Source: CAYGTS01 sp964352905
GTDB lineage: Bacteria; Pseudomonadota; Gammaproteobacteria; JAHCLG01
DNA length: 13,239 nt
NCBI GenBank assembly: GCA_964352905.1
Contig: CAYGTS010000070.1
Span: forward strand, 1 to 13,239
Direction of reading: 5' to 3'
Shown: positions 1 to 7,567 of the stretch, piece after piece
Layout: every line of letters begins with the position of its first letter
How positions within the stretch are numbered: the stretch's first letter is position 1
The notes under the pieces: generated by a model
Told to the model about the DNA's origin: nothing
What the model saw: the letters and a program-made list of their open reading frames with translations, nothing else
Database searches by the model: none
Made by a program: the position numbers and the translations under genes

Positions 1-53
1 GTGGTACGACTAACAAGTGTTGCCAGAATTGGCGAGACTGTAGATTCTTTCCC

Positions 54-82
54 TGCTTCGCACTGCGTGCTTGCAACGACGG
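54..82. repeat. truncated copy of the TTGCGAGCAC-type palindromic repeat
   Basis: Bases 54-82 match 2766-2794, the right arm of the palindromic element further along, at 26 of 29 positions without gaps (core TGCTTCGCAC, then CGTGC and GACGG). Only one arm is present, so this is a decayed or truncated copy. It sits directly against a second, unrelated repeat fragment at 85-124, so the leader of the first gene is a composite of two dispersed repeats. Confidence 0.6.
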
Positions 83-84
83 GG

Positions 85-124
85 GCCAAATATGGGCGTT
101 CGCTGCTACGGAGTGAGCAGTTAC
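85..124. repeat. partial copy of the dispersed CAAATATGGGCGTT repeat
   Basis: Bases 85-124 closely match 7671-7711, an internal arm of the palindromic element at 7568-7813. They differ by about four substitutions and one single-base indel; both contain CAAATATGGGCGTT and TGCTACGG and end in AGTTAC. The outer inverted ends of the full element are absent here. The stretch 1-152 otherwise holds no complete gene. A frame open from base 1 to a TAA at 136-138 might be the 3' end of an upstream gene running into the repeats, but a second frame is also open to 116, so I do not call it. Confidence 0.65.
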
Positions 125-152
125 AATTAAAAGACTAACTGGAACTTAACAC

Positions 153-1229
153 ATGCATCTAGCCTTAAGCGCATTCATTGCCTTTGCAGTAACACTGCTC
201 TTCATCTTGCTGCTAAGACCGGTAGCTATAAAAATTGGCTTAGTTGATTATCCAGGTGGGCGTAAGGTTCATCAAGGCAATATTCCACTGATCGGTGGTT
301 TGGCCATGTTCGTTGGTTTTTCCTTTGCTATCTTAACCTTGCCTATTTCCTTACAACATTATCGCAGCTTACTTGCAGCTTGCTTGGTTTTAATTATTGC
401 CGGTGTTTTAGATGATTTTCATGAGCTTTCAGCAAGGCAAAAAATGCTTGCTCAAATCGTTGCTGTATTCATTATGATGTTGTGGGGGAAAGTGCAATTA
501 GTCACATTAGGGCAACTCGATTTTAGCCATAATGTAACACTGGGTTATTTTGCGATCCCTTTTACACTGTTTGCGGTAGTTGGTGTGATTAATGCCATGA
601 ATATGATCGATGGCCTAGATGGTTTAGCGGGTGGTCTTGCTTTAATTCAGCTGATTTTTTTAAGTGTGCTTGCCATCATGGCTGGCAGAACAATTGATAT
701 GAAAATTATGCTATTAGTCATCAGTACGTTAGTGGCATTTTTAATAGCTAACCTTCCCTATGCAAGTAATGATCGTTTTAAAATTTTTATGGGTGATGCG
801 GGTAGTATGTTTTTAGGCTTAGTGATTGCGTGGTTTTGTGTTAAGTTATCGCAAGGCCAACCAGCTGCGATTAGTCCCGTAACCATGCTTTGGATAGTTG
901 CTGTACCCTTATTCGATTCAATCAGTGCGATCATTCGTCGTGTTAGCAAAGGCTTATCACCTTTTTATCCTGACAAAGCCCATTTACACCATGTTTTTCT
1001 TCATTTTGGTTTCAGTAAGCGCCAAACCTTGTTGATTATTTATGGCATTGCATTCTGCTTAGGTTTAGCCGGTGTTATCATGGCTAAATTAGGGATATCA
1101 CAGCTTGTGATGTTGGTAAGTTTTATTGTCTTGTTTACTATGTATCTTTATGGCATTAACGCTGCTTGGAAAGTAAGTAAAACGCAAAAGAAAATGCTCA
1201 AACAAGGCAAACACAGGGGTAACAAGTAA
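153..1229 (+). CDS. wecA: WecA-type undecaprenyl-phosphate N-acetylhexosamine-1-phosphate transferase
   Basis: Integral membrane enzyme of the MraY/WecA (PNPT) family. Members transfer a sugar-1-phosphate, usually GlcNAc-1-P from UDP-GlcNAc, to undecaprenyl phosphate on the cytoplasmic face, the first step of O-antigen or related glycan assembly. The 358 residues contain about ten hydrophobic segments. Family landmarks are in order: the Asp-Asp pair (87-88, GVLDDFHEL) that binds Mg2+, NAMNMIDGLDGL (147-158) with D153 and D156, FMGDAGS (212-218), and the C-terminal cytoplasmic HLHH (277-280) after SPFYPDK, which resembles the WecA-type HIHH loop more than the MraY one. GGAA at 141-144 lies 8 nt before the ATG. 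The stop overlaps the next ATG as TAATG, so anmK is probably co-translated. The exact sugar cannot be read from sequence; a WbpL-like FucNAc/QuiNAc transferase is the alternative. Confidence 0.93.
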   Translation: MHLALSAFIAFAVTLLFILLLRPVAIKIGLVDYPGGRKVHQGNIPLIGGLAMFVGFSFAILTLPISLQHYRSLLAACLVLIIAGVLDDFHELSARQKMLAQIVAVFIMMLWGKVQLVTLGQLDFSHNVTLGYFAIPFTLFAVVGVINAMNMIDGLDGLAGGLALIQLIFLSVLAIMAGRTIDMKIMLLVISTLVAFLIANLPYASNDRFKIFMGDAGSMFLGLVIAWFCVKLSQGQPAAISPVTMLWIVAVPLFDSISAIIRRVSKGLSPFYPDKAHLHHVFLHFGFSKRQTLLIIYGIAFCLGLAGVIMAKLGISQLVMLVSFIVLFTMYLYGINAAWKVSKTQKKMLKQGKHRGNK

Positions 1230-2467
1230 TGGATTACTTAATAGGTCTTATGAGTGGCACTTCTATGGATGGAGTTGATTGCGCTTTAATTAAAACCGAT
1301 GGTAAATTTGAGATTGACTATATTGCGAGCGAATCAATACACTACAGCAGCAGCTTTCATATAATATTAAAAGCCAGTGAATTTATTGCCGCAAAATATG
1401 CGGCTGATCTTGATAAAATTAATGAAAACTTTTCTGCCGAATTGCAGCAATATTGCGCTGAACACTATATTGATTTTGATCATGTGCAACTGAGTTTTCA
1501 GCAACAAACTCAGTTACCCTTAATCCTTGCAAGTATTATTGATTACTCCACGCAATTGCATCTGCAAGTCATTCAAAGCATGTTGGCCAGAGCTAAAATC
1601 AACGCCACACAAATTAAAGCGATTGGTTATCATGGGCAAACACTTTACCATAATGCCTATCAAAAAATTTCTTGGCAAATGGGGAAGCCACAATGGCTGG
1701 CGAACCAAATTAATATTCCAGTTGTGTTTAATTTCAGACAACAGGATTTAGAGCATGGTGGGCATGGCGCACCTTTAGCTCCCGTTTTTCACCAAGCCTT
1801 AGTTAAGAAAAATAAATTACAACCTGCTGCGGTGATTAATTGTGGTGGTATCGCTAATGTAACCTTGGTAACGGATCAAGATTTAATTGCCTATGACGCC
1901 GGTCCTGGTAATGTACTATTAGATCGTTATGTGAAAATTACAAGCCAATTTGAAACAAGTTATGATCAAGATGGTAAAATCGCACTTCGCGGAGAATATC
2001 GCCAGGAGCTTATCGATTGCTTACAAGAGCAATCTTGCCTTTTAGCGGATTTTTATCAAAAGCTACCACCAAAGTCACTGGATAGTTATGATTTATTTCT
2101 ACCAGAAATTATTTACAACTACGATAAACATGATGTTTGCTATAATCTTGCTTATTTTACCGCGATGAATTTAGTCACCAGTTTGCAATTAACGGCCAAC
2201 GATTTTCAGCTTAAAAATATTATCTTAGCCGGTGGTGGCTGGCACCATCCGGTGATCAAAGCAAGCTTTGAAAAATTAATTAGCCAACAGTTTAAAGGGG
2301 TTGAAATTTTTACTGCTGATAATCTGCACTGGCATAATCAATCCTTTGAAGCGCAATTGTTTGCGTATTTAGCCGCGCGTCATGTAGATCAATTACCGCT
2401 AACATTTCCCAGTACCACCGGTGTTGCGCAAGATTGCCTAGGTGGTGAGGTTTATTTGCCACAGTGA
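1229..2467 (+). CDS. anmK: anhydro-N-acetylmuramic acid kinase
   Basis: Cytosolic kinase of peptidoglycan recycling. It opens the anhydro ring of 1,6-anhydro-MurNAc and phosphorylates it with ATP to MurNAc-6-phosphate, which MurQ normally then handles. The ASKHA-fold signature is complete: GLMSGTSMDGVD (6-17, phosphate loop), IGYHGQT (132-138), FRQQDLEHGGHGAPLAP (169-185, with D173 the probable catalytic base), INCGGIANVT (203-212), AYDAGPGNVLLD (221-232) and ILAGGG (332-337) near the C-terminus. At 412 residues it is longer than the roughly 370 of the E. coli enzyme, mainly through extra sequence in the N-terminal third and around 240-300. AGGGG at 1214-1219 and the TAATG overlap with wecA fix the start. 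No murQ or anhydromuropeptide permease gene is in the window. Confidence 0.97.
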   Translation: MDYLIGLMSGTSMDGVDCALIKTDGKFEIDYIASESIHYSSSFHIILKASEFIAAKYAADLDKINENFSAELQQYCAEHYIDFDHVQLSFQQQTQLPLILASIIDYSTQLHLQVIQSMLARAKINATQIKAIGYHGQTLYHNAYQKISWQMGKPQWLANQINIPVVFNFRQQDLEHGGHGAPLAPVFHQALVKKNKLQPAAVINCGGIANVTLVTDQDLIAYDAGPGNVLLDRYVKITSQFETSYDQDGKIALRGEYRQELIDCLQEQSCLLADFYQKLPPKSLDSYDLFLPEIIYNYDKHDVCYNLAYFTAMNLVTSLQLTANDFQLKNIILAGGGWHHPVIKASFEKLISQQFKGVEIFTADNLHWHNQSFEAQLFAYLAARHVDQLPLTFPSTTGVAQDCLGGEVYLPQ

Positions 2468-2597
2468 TATACTCTTCGGCTTTCATGCGGCGAGCCTTGT
2501 TGTGCACTTGTCTCGCTGCTCATGTATTAATTATACACTCCGCTGCTCGAGCGCGCGCACGCCGCGTCGCAAAATGAAATCCTGTGAGTATATACCA
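2466..2597. repeat. imperfect palindromic element with ATATACTC...GAGTATAT ends
   Basis: The left end (ATATACTC at 2467-2474, then TTTCAT and a GCG-rich stretch) pairs imperfectly with the right end (GAGTATAT at 2586-2593, preceded by ATGAAAT and a GCG-rich stretch). The centre near 2523-2540 is roughly self-complementary and AT-rich (ATTAATTA), between two copies of CGCTGCTC. The element starts inside the anmK stop codon and its right end shares bases with the next element. It could fold at the 3' end of the anmK transcript. It is less regular than the neighbouring element and may be an older copy. Confidence 0.5.
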
Positions 2598-2835
2598 GCG
2601 ATTAGAAAGTAGGTCACCGGGATCGTCGTCATTGCGAGCACGAAGTGCGAAGCAATCCAGGGTTAGGATCTTCGATTTTACAAGATTTCACTGTGCTTGC
2701 TATCGATTTTACCGCATTAACTAATATCACCTTAACATCTCATTCATTGGCTCTCGCCCCTGGATTGCTTCGCACTTCGTGCTCGCAATGACGGAAGAAG
2801 AAAGAACCTGATTTCTAATCGCTTTGGGTATATAC
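2588..2835. repeat. 248-bp MITE-like palindromic element
   Basis: The ends GTATATACC (2588-2596) and GGTATATAC (2827-2835) are inverted. Inside them AGCGATTAGAAA (2597-2608) is inverted at 2812-2823. Deeper still, a perfect 36-nt inverted repeat pairs 2627-2662 with 2758-2793, around an AT-rich 95-nt centre with no reading frame of note. Each 36-nt arm also holds a small hairpin (GCAC-GAA-GTGC), so the whole can fold as a nested cruciform. Similar CATTGCGAGC...GAAGCAATCC repeats are, from memory, widespread in host-associated proteobacteria. It fills the gap between convergent genes and may end transcription from both sides. The gap 2468-2838 holds nothing else that I can see. Confidence 0.8.
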
Positions 2836-2838
2836 CCC

Positions 2839-4386
2839 TTAAATTGTATGTGAAGGCGGATTTTTCTTCTGTCCCATAGTACTAGCATGCTTGATTGTGG
2901 AAGGCTGAATAGTTAAATCAAATTTTTCAAGCGCAGCTAGGCGATCTGCAATGAGATCAATTTTTTCTTGAAATTCTTCTGGTTGCGGTTGCTGGATAAC
3001 CAGCTGATATTGCTGCTTTACTTTTGCTAGCGCATCTTTAGAAGGCTTAACGGCAATCGCCTGCAGTTGCTTTTCAATATCGTGAAGTAACCTTAAATTG
3101 TTTTCCATTGCTTGTGCACGCTGCTGCCGAGTTTCCTCTGATTGCTCAGGAGTAATACCCAATTGCGCCATGACTGTTTCAGTATTTTGCCCAGCTTTAG
3201 GAGTGCGAAGTAATTTTAAAAAAGATAAAAATCGGTACGATAATCTTTGAAAAAATGCAGTGATGCGCTGGCCCCACGACTGTTGATTTCTTTCCAGTGG
3301 AATAATGGGCTGTGGAGCCAAATTTGATTTTTCTATTAGGTGGTCTTGCAATTGTTTTTTTAAATTTTCATAGGCTGATTTTGCCATTAAAATGTTACTG
3401 AGACTTTTTGCCTGCTCTGGGTGTATCGCATTTTGAATGAGGCTACTGTGCCTTTCCCGCTGCGACTGACTAAGAGGGCCTGTGAGTATAGCGACTAACT
3501 GGGTTGAGGCAATATAACTTTTGGCTAAACAAAAGCGTTCACGAGATGGAATAGCTTCCAGTAAGTGCATTTGTTTTTGCAGGAGTGTTAACATGGGTAA
3601 ATGTTCTTGCAAGGTTTTTTCTAACGCATTTAGCTTTGCGCTAATCAGGCTGATCTCATTCGTATTAAACTCATTTTGCAAGGATTGAATTGCTGTTGTA
3701 GCCTTTTCATAAGCTGCTAATAACTCTGTAGGCTGAACTGTTTCATTAAAAACGCGTAAGTTTCTGGCAAAGTCCTCAGCAATTTCAGCATAAGTTTTAG
3801 CATGTGTCTCTAGTAAGGCATTTGCAGTTTGCGCTGCTGCTGTTGTAGTGCGTTTCATTAAGGTTGAGTTAATGCTTTTTTCAACGCGTTTACGTACTGC
3901 AGCTAATTCGTTTTGGTAAAAAGTATTACTTGGATCGGTTTGTAGCGTTTTAGCAGTATTTGCCCAGTCACGCAGTAAGGCAGATATATCCTGTAGTTGT
4001 TCTACTTTTCTTTTAAACTCGCCTTTCTTTTGTTGCAATTGTTTAAGTTCGCCAATTTTAGCTTGGATCGCTTGTAACAAAGGATTTTTAGCTATTTCTT
4101 CAGGATGTTGCATGCCAAGTGTTGCGGCTTGCTGATAATGCAAGTCATGTAATGCTTGTATTTGTGAGGATAAGGTTTGGTCATCTGGCATGGCGCAGCT
4201 TAAATTAGTTATCCAAGAATTAAGACTAAAGTTTTGACTTAATAACAGTGACATTACCTTTTCACTATTAGCTGTTTTTGCACAATCAAGGAGATATGCG
4301 AGTAAGGTATCAACAGCGACAGCTGCGAGCTTCATATTATTGGCAGTGAGAGTTGCCAGTGTTAGATCTGATGATTGATTGGGCAT
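2839..4386 (-). CDS. hypothetical coiled-coil protein, effector-like
   Basis: I do not recognise a family. The 515 residues are soluble, almost entirely helical, and rich in Gln, Leu, Ala and Lys, without signal peptide or clear transmembrane span. Probable coiled-coil stretches are about 105-145 (IGELKQLQQKKGEFKRKVEQ), 240-275 and 425-490. A Trp/Phe/Arg-rich amphipathic helix at 370-393 (GQRITAFFQRLSYRFL) sits between a Pro-rich linker and the C-terminal coil and could lie on a membrane. The tail from about 497 (KHASTMGQKKNPPSHTI) is basic and disordered. The start is supported by AAGGGG at 4395-4400, 8 nt before the ATG, and by a TATAAT upstream. It lies downstream of the large membrane-protein gene in the same direction, 99 nt away. 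A secreted or host-directed role is inference from composition and setting. Confidence 0.85.
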   Translation of the reverse strand: MPNQSSDLTLATLTANNMKLAAVAVDTLLAYLLDCAKTANSEKVMSLLLSQNFSLNSWITNLSCAMPDDQTLSSQIQALHDLHYQQAATLGMQHPEEIAKNPLLQAIQAKIGELKQLQQKKGEFKRKVEQLQDISALLRDWANTAKTLQTDPSNTFYQNELAAVRKRVEKSINSTLMKRTTTAAAQTANALLETHAKTYAEIAEDFARNLRVFNETVQPTELLAAYEKATTAIQSLQNEFNTNEISLISAKLNALEKTLQEHLPMLTLLQKQMHLLEAIPSRERFCLAKSYIASTQLVAILTGPLSQSQRERHSSLIQNAIHPEQAKSLSNILMAKSAYENLKKQLQDHLIEKSNLAPQPIIPLERNQQSWGQRITAFFQRLSYRFLSFLKLLRTPKAGQNTETVMAQLGITPEQSEETRQQRAQAMENNLRLLHDIEKQLQAIAVKPSKDALAKVKQQYQLVIQQPQPEEFQEKIDLIADRLAALEKFDLTIQPSTIKHASTMGQKKNPPSHTI

Positions 4387-4426
4387 GGTGAAAACCCCTT
4401 ACCGTTTTTTATTATCGTTAACCCTC

Positions 4427-4432
4427 ATTATA
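4427..4432 (-). promoter_or_regulatory. probable -10 box for the coiled-coil protein gene
   Basis: On the minus strand the hexamer is a perfect TATAAT, placing the start of transcription near 4420 and giving a leader of about 34 nt before the ATG at 4386. The -35 region, near 4450-4455 with a 17-nt spacer, is CTAGCA and matches the consensus poorly, so the promoter may be weak or activator-dependent. It suggests the 515-residue gene is expressed at least partly apart from the upstream gene. Confidence 0.45.
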
Positions 4433-4485
4433 GATGATAGTATGCAATTTGCTAGGGAAATGCGGTTTTTTTAAAGACCTGCAGT

Positions 4486-7467
4486 TTAAGAGTGTCTGGG
4501 GGAATGGGTGGGGTTAATGGAAAGAGGTTCTTTTTGGGGGCGGCCTCTGTTTCCAAAAATACAGCACCAGGAACGGGTGTTCGGTTGTACTACTTTACGA
4601 CGGGGAACATCTTGCCTACTACTAGATTCAACATCAGAGTTGGATTCAGGATCAGAACTATCAGGGTCGGATCCATGATCAGAACTATCAGAATCAGAAG
4701 AGTCTTCGGGCGTAGCCGTAGGAGAAAGCTTAGCCGGTGGAGTTTCATTTCCGTTAAATTTTGTTTTAAACCACTCAACCAGGCTATCTAATTTCTTACT
4801 AATGTTTTCCCATAGTTTGGGAAAAGCATCATAAGCACCTAAAAGATAGAAAAAAACTAAGCCCACAAATTCAAAAAAGCAAATGATAGCGCTAGCAATT
4901 GGTTTGATACCTTCAACCGTCATACCCAAAAAATCACCAAAAGTTTCTAGGGCCGCAGAAGCAAAAGCAATGATAATACCAACCAGGCCAGCAATTTTTT
5001 TGCCGGTAGTCAGTTTTTTATTCATGCTTTGAAAGGCAAGATAAAGCGTTAGCGCAAATAATAAGGCCAGCATGGCAAATCCTGCAGGACTCGCACCCAA
5101 GCTCACTGCCAACATGAATAATGAGAGTTGGAGTAAGCTCAAGGTTTTTTTGCTAGGGATAAATTTTGCCTTATTAGGATCAGTATTCTGGTGATATTGG
5201 TAGTAATCAACGCCAAGACTGGCCAACGCAGCAATGATACCCAAGATCGGTATGAGTGGCAGAGAAAGGTGTGCAAAGTAGAGTGTGGATTTAAGGCTTT
5301 TAGTGAATCTTTTTATGAAAGGAACATTTTGGTAATGTTGTACGCATGCTGCAAAAAAAGTAGTTAGTGTAGAAAATATTGTTTCAAGTGCTAAATTCCG
5401 CTTACTCTCAGCTTTTAACTGTTCTTTGGCTTTGTTATTTAAGCGTTTTTGTACGGTGCGACTTAATAATAATACAGAAGCCACAGCAGATAAAATTAAA
5501 AAGATGATTGCAATAGGATTAGTGGCCGCTGCAAAGGGCAACGATAAAAAAACCATGTAAATTAAAAAACGTGAGGCAAAGGTCATGAAGCCGGTTAAAA
5601 CGGCTGTTAACCCAAGATTACGATATTTATAATGGCTATTGGAGTTTTTAAAATAATAGAATAGTTGATCGAATTGGCGCGCAAAGCGTGCGAGTTGATC
5701 TTTAATATGCGGGCCTGAAAAAAGCCAATTACTTAAAAGCGCGGTTAAACACCCTAACGCCACTAAAAAAAACATTGCAATAACACCAGGTGCAGCTAAA
5801 TGAAAAACAGAGACAAATAACCAATTAAAACTTTTCTCACCAAAAAAGAGTGCCTCAGCAGTTAAAATAATTGCAATCGTTGCAATAAAAAGCTTCGATG
5901 AATTAACCGCCGCGCGTTCGTACTTTTGCATATGACAATTTTGTCGTAAATTGGCACGGTAAGCTATTTGCTTTTTAACATAATTATCTATCGCATCCTG
6001 ATTCTCGGTGATTTTTTTGGCATAGTTTTCATCATTTTTTTGAGTTTCAATTTCAAAACGTAGTTGTTCTTTTAATTTATTATTAAGCTCATTTTTAATA
6101 GAAGAAAGCGGGGCGTGAAGCTCTTGTCTACGTACTTTTATTTGGTTACCTATATCATTATATTGTGGTTTTAGCTGATCTCCACTTGCTAATATTTCCT
6201 TGATTTTTCTAGGCGTTAATTTTCTTTTATGCTTGCAACTTGTTGTAGTACTGCAGTTTTCTGAACAAATAGCATTGTATTTATTTTCAAACTCAGCAAG
6301 AAGTTGTGGCAATAAAGCTTCATCAATTTCATCCTGAGTTCTTTTCCATTCATGTTGAATAGAATCCCTGAATCTTTTTGCGTTGCTATCATCGTTATTT
6401 GTATTTTCACCGTTAATTATTGCTAAAATTTGATCACGCGTTAGCCCGCGTTCACCAAATTTGCAGATTAAAATAGCTAAATTATAATAAGCACGATGCG
6501 TACCTTTCGCTAAGATATCAGCAAGTTCATCCTTTTTAGCAAGCTGTTTTTCTTCTAAAGCTTGTTTAATGTTAGCTTTAATTTTTAAGAAATCAAAGCG
6601 TTGTTGTTGCTGATTAATTTGTTGTTCAACATTCTCATTAGGATGTTTAGTTTTATGATATCTTTTCCATTCAGGGATTAAATCGGTTACCTCTTCTCTT
6701 AAATAGCAGATTGTGTTTATCTCATCAGAGCTGGGAGTTAATTGCAAAAAATGATCACGCACTTGCATGCGATCATATAAAAAATCATCACGTGTTTTTC
6801 CGGTTAATTCTAGCGTATCGGCATCAGCAAGATCACGGCGTATGGCCCAATATTCCCAATAAATAAGATAATCTAATAAGGCTTGTTTGGTTTTTTTAGC
6901 AATTTCTGGGTTAGTATTATCCTGCAGCATTTTATAGCAAAGTTGAAAACATTTTGGTAACCACTGATAGGTAAATGCATCCGGATCGCGTTCTATTAGT
7001 TTTTGGATATAATCATCTTCATATAATTCAGGGTTGTTAGTGCCTTCTATTGTTGATTTGGCGCTAGTGGTGGCAGCAGTAATGGTTTTAGAGTAAGCAA
7101 TCAGTGGTTCAAGTAGTTCGTTAAGTGGCAAACTAAAGTCATGTAGTGTACCTTGGACTTTGTAATGGGCGCTGAGTGTAGAGTTAAAAACTTTAAAAAG
7201 AGCCAGAAAATAACCCAACGCCCCCATAGCACGCCATGTGGTTTTTACTTTTATTAAGAAGTTATCAACTCTGGTTTGAGTTTCTCGAAAAGTGAATAAA
7301 TTATTTGGGTCTTGTGAGAAATCTTGGGGGGGCTGGTATTGCGGTGAATTTTCACCGGTATTAGTTTTAACATCCTTGTTGCTATCTGTCTTAAGCAGTG
7401 GATAAGCCATAAAGTTAGCTTTTAGCCTTTTTGGGTTAATTAGAGTTATACCAAAAGTCCCGGCCAC
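4486..7467 (-). CDS. large polytopic membrane protein with acidic Ser/Asp tail, unknown function
   Basis: Not recognised. The 993 residues fall into three parts. Residues 1-520 are soluble, charged and helical, with coiled-coil-prone stretches (about 280-320, 450-510) and a small Cys cluster (C401, C405, C411, H413). Residues 524-877 hold eight or nine hydrophobic spans (about 524-542, 552-580, 617-668, 729-753, 774-812, 825-846, 855-877) separated by basic loops. The tail from about 905 is disordered, with a Ser/Asp run (920-950) followed by a basic patch and SWCCIFGN (966-973). There is no signal peptide, transporter motif or ATPase motif. The start is uncertain: GTG at 7467 has AAAGG only 4 nt away, while ATG at 7410 (MAYPLLKTDS) gives a more natural N-terminus but has no clear ribosome binding site. 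I give the longer form. The size, internal membrane block and tail recall membrane-inserting effectors; that is inference. Confidence 0.85.
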   Translation of the reverse strand: MAGTFGITLINPKRLKANFMAYPLLKTDSNKDVKTNTGENSPQYQPPQDFSQDPNNLFTFRETQTRVDNFLIKVKTTWRAMGALGYFLALFKVFNSTLSAHYKVQGTLHDFSLPLNELLEPLIAYSKTITAATTSAKSTIEGTNNPELYEDDYIQKLIERDPDAFTYQWLPKCFQLCYKMLQDNTNPEIAKKTKQALLDYLIYWEYWAIRRDLADADTLELTGKTRDDFLYDRMQVRDHFLQLTPSSDEINTICYLREEVTDLIPEWKRYHKTKHPNENVEQQINQQQQRFDFLKIKANIKQALEEKQLAKKDELADILAKGTHRAYYNLAILICKFGERGLTRDQILAIINGENTNNDDSNAKRFRDSIQHEWKRTQDEIDEALLPQLLAEFENKYNAICSENCSTTTSCKHKRKLTPRKIKEILASGDQLKPQYNDIGNQIKVRRQELHAPLSSIKNELNNKLKEQLRFEIETQKNDENYAKKITENQDAIDNYVKKQIAYRANLRQNCHMQKYERAAVNSSKLFIATIAIILTAEALFFGEKSFNWLFVSVFHLAAPGVIAMFFLVALGCLTALLSNWLFSGPHIKDQLARFARQFDQLFYYFKNSNSHYKYRNLGLTAVLTGFMTFASRFLIYMVFLSLPFAAATNPIAIIFLILSAVASVLLLSRTVQKRLNNKAKEQLKAESKRNLALETIFSTLTTFFAACVQHYQNVPFIKRFTKSLKSTLYFAHLSLPLIPILGIIAALASLGVDYYQYHQNTDPNKAKFIPSKKTLSLLQLSLFMLAVSLGASPAGFAMLALLFALTLYLAFQSMNKKLTTGKKIAGLVGIIIAFASAALETFGDFLGMTVEGIKPIASAIICFFEFVGLVFFYLLGAYDAFPKLWENISKKLDSLVEWFKTKFNGNETPPAKLSPTATPEDSSDSDSSDHGSDPDSSDPESNSDVESSSRQDVPRRKVVQPNTRSWCCIFGNRGRPQKEPLSINPTHSPRHS

Positions 7468-7567
7468 TATACCTTTGGAAACTTAAGGAAATATGACAAG
7501 GCTGCAAAATACGGGAGTTTGTTAGCATAAAAAGTATCTGCTCGCCCCCTTTAACTTTATATTGATC

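Noticed and set aside
4471..4489. Two TTAA motifs near the promoter of the coiled-coil gene as a PmrA box
   Set aside because: Their period is 15 bp, not the 11 bp of PmrA sites, and the flanking bases do not match the half-site.
4650..4691. Direct repeat of 15 nt (4650-4664 and 4677-4691) in the large gene
   Set aside because: It simply reflects repeated Ser/Asp codons in the low-complexity tail and is not a separate element.
4492..4791. Plus-strand open frame of 99 codons opposite the Ser/Asp tail
   Set aside because: An artefact of the repetitive Ser/Asp codons of the real gene read on the other strand; its Arg/Ile repeat composition mirrors that tail.
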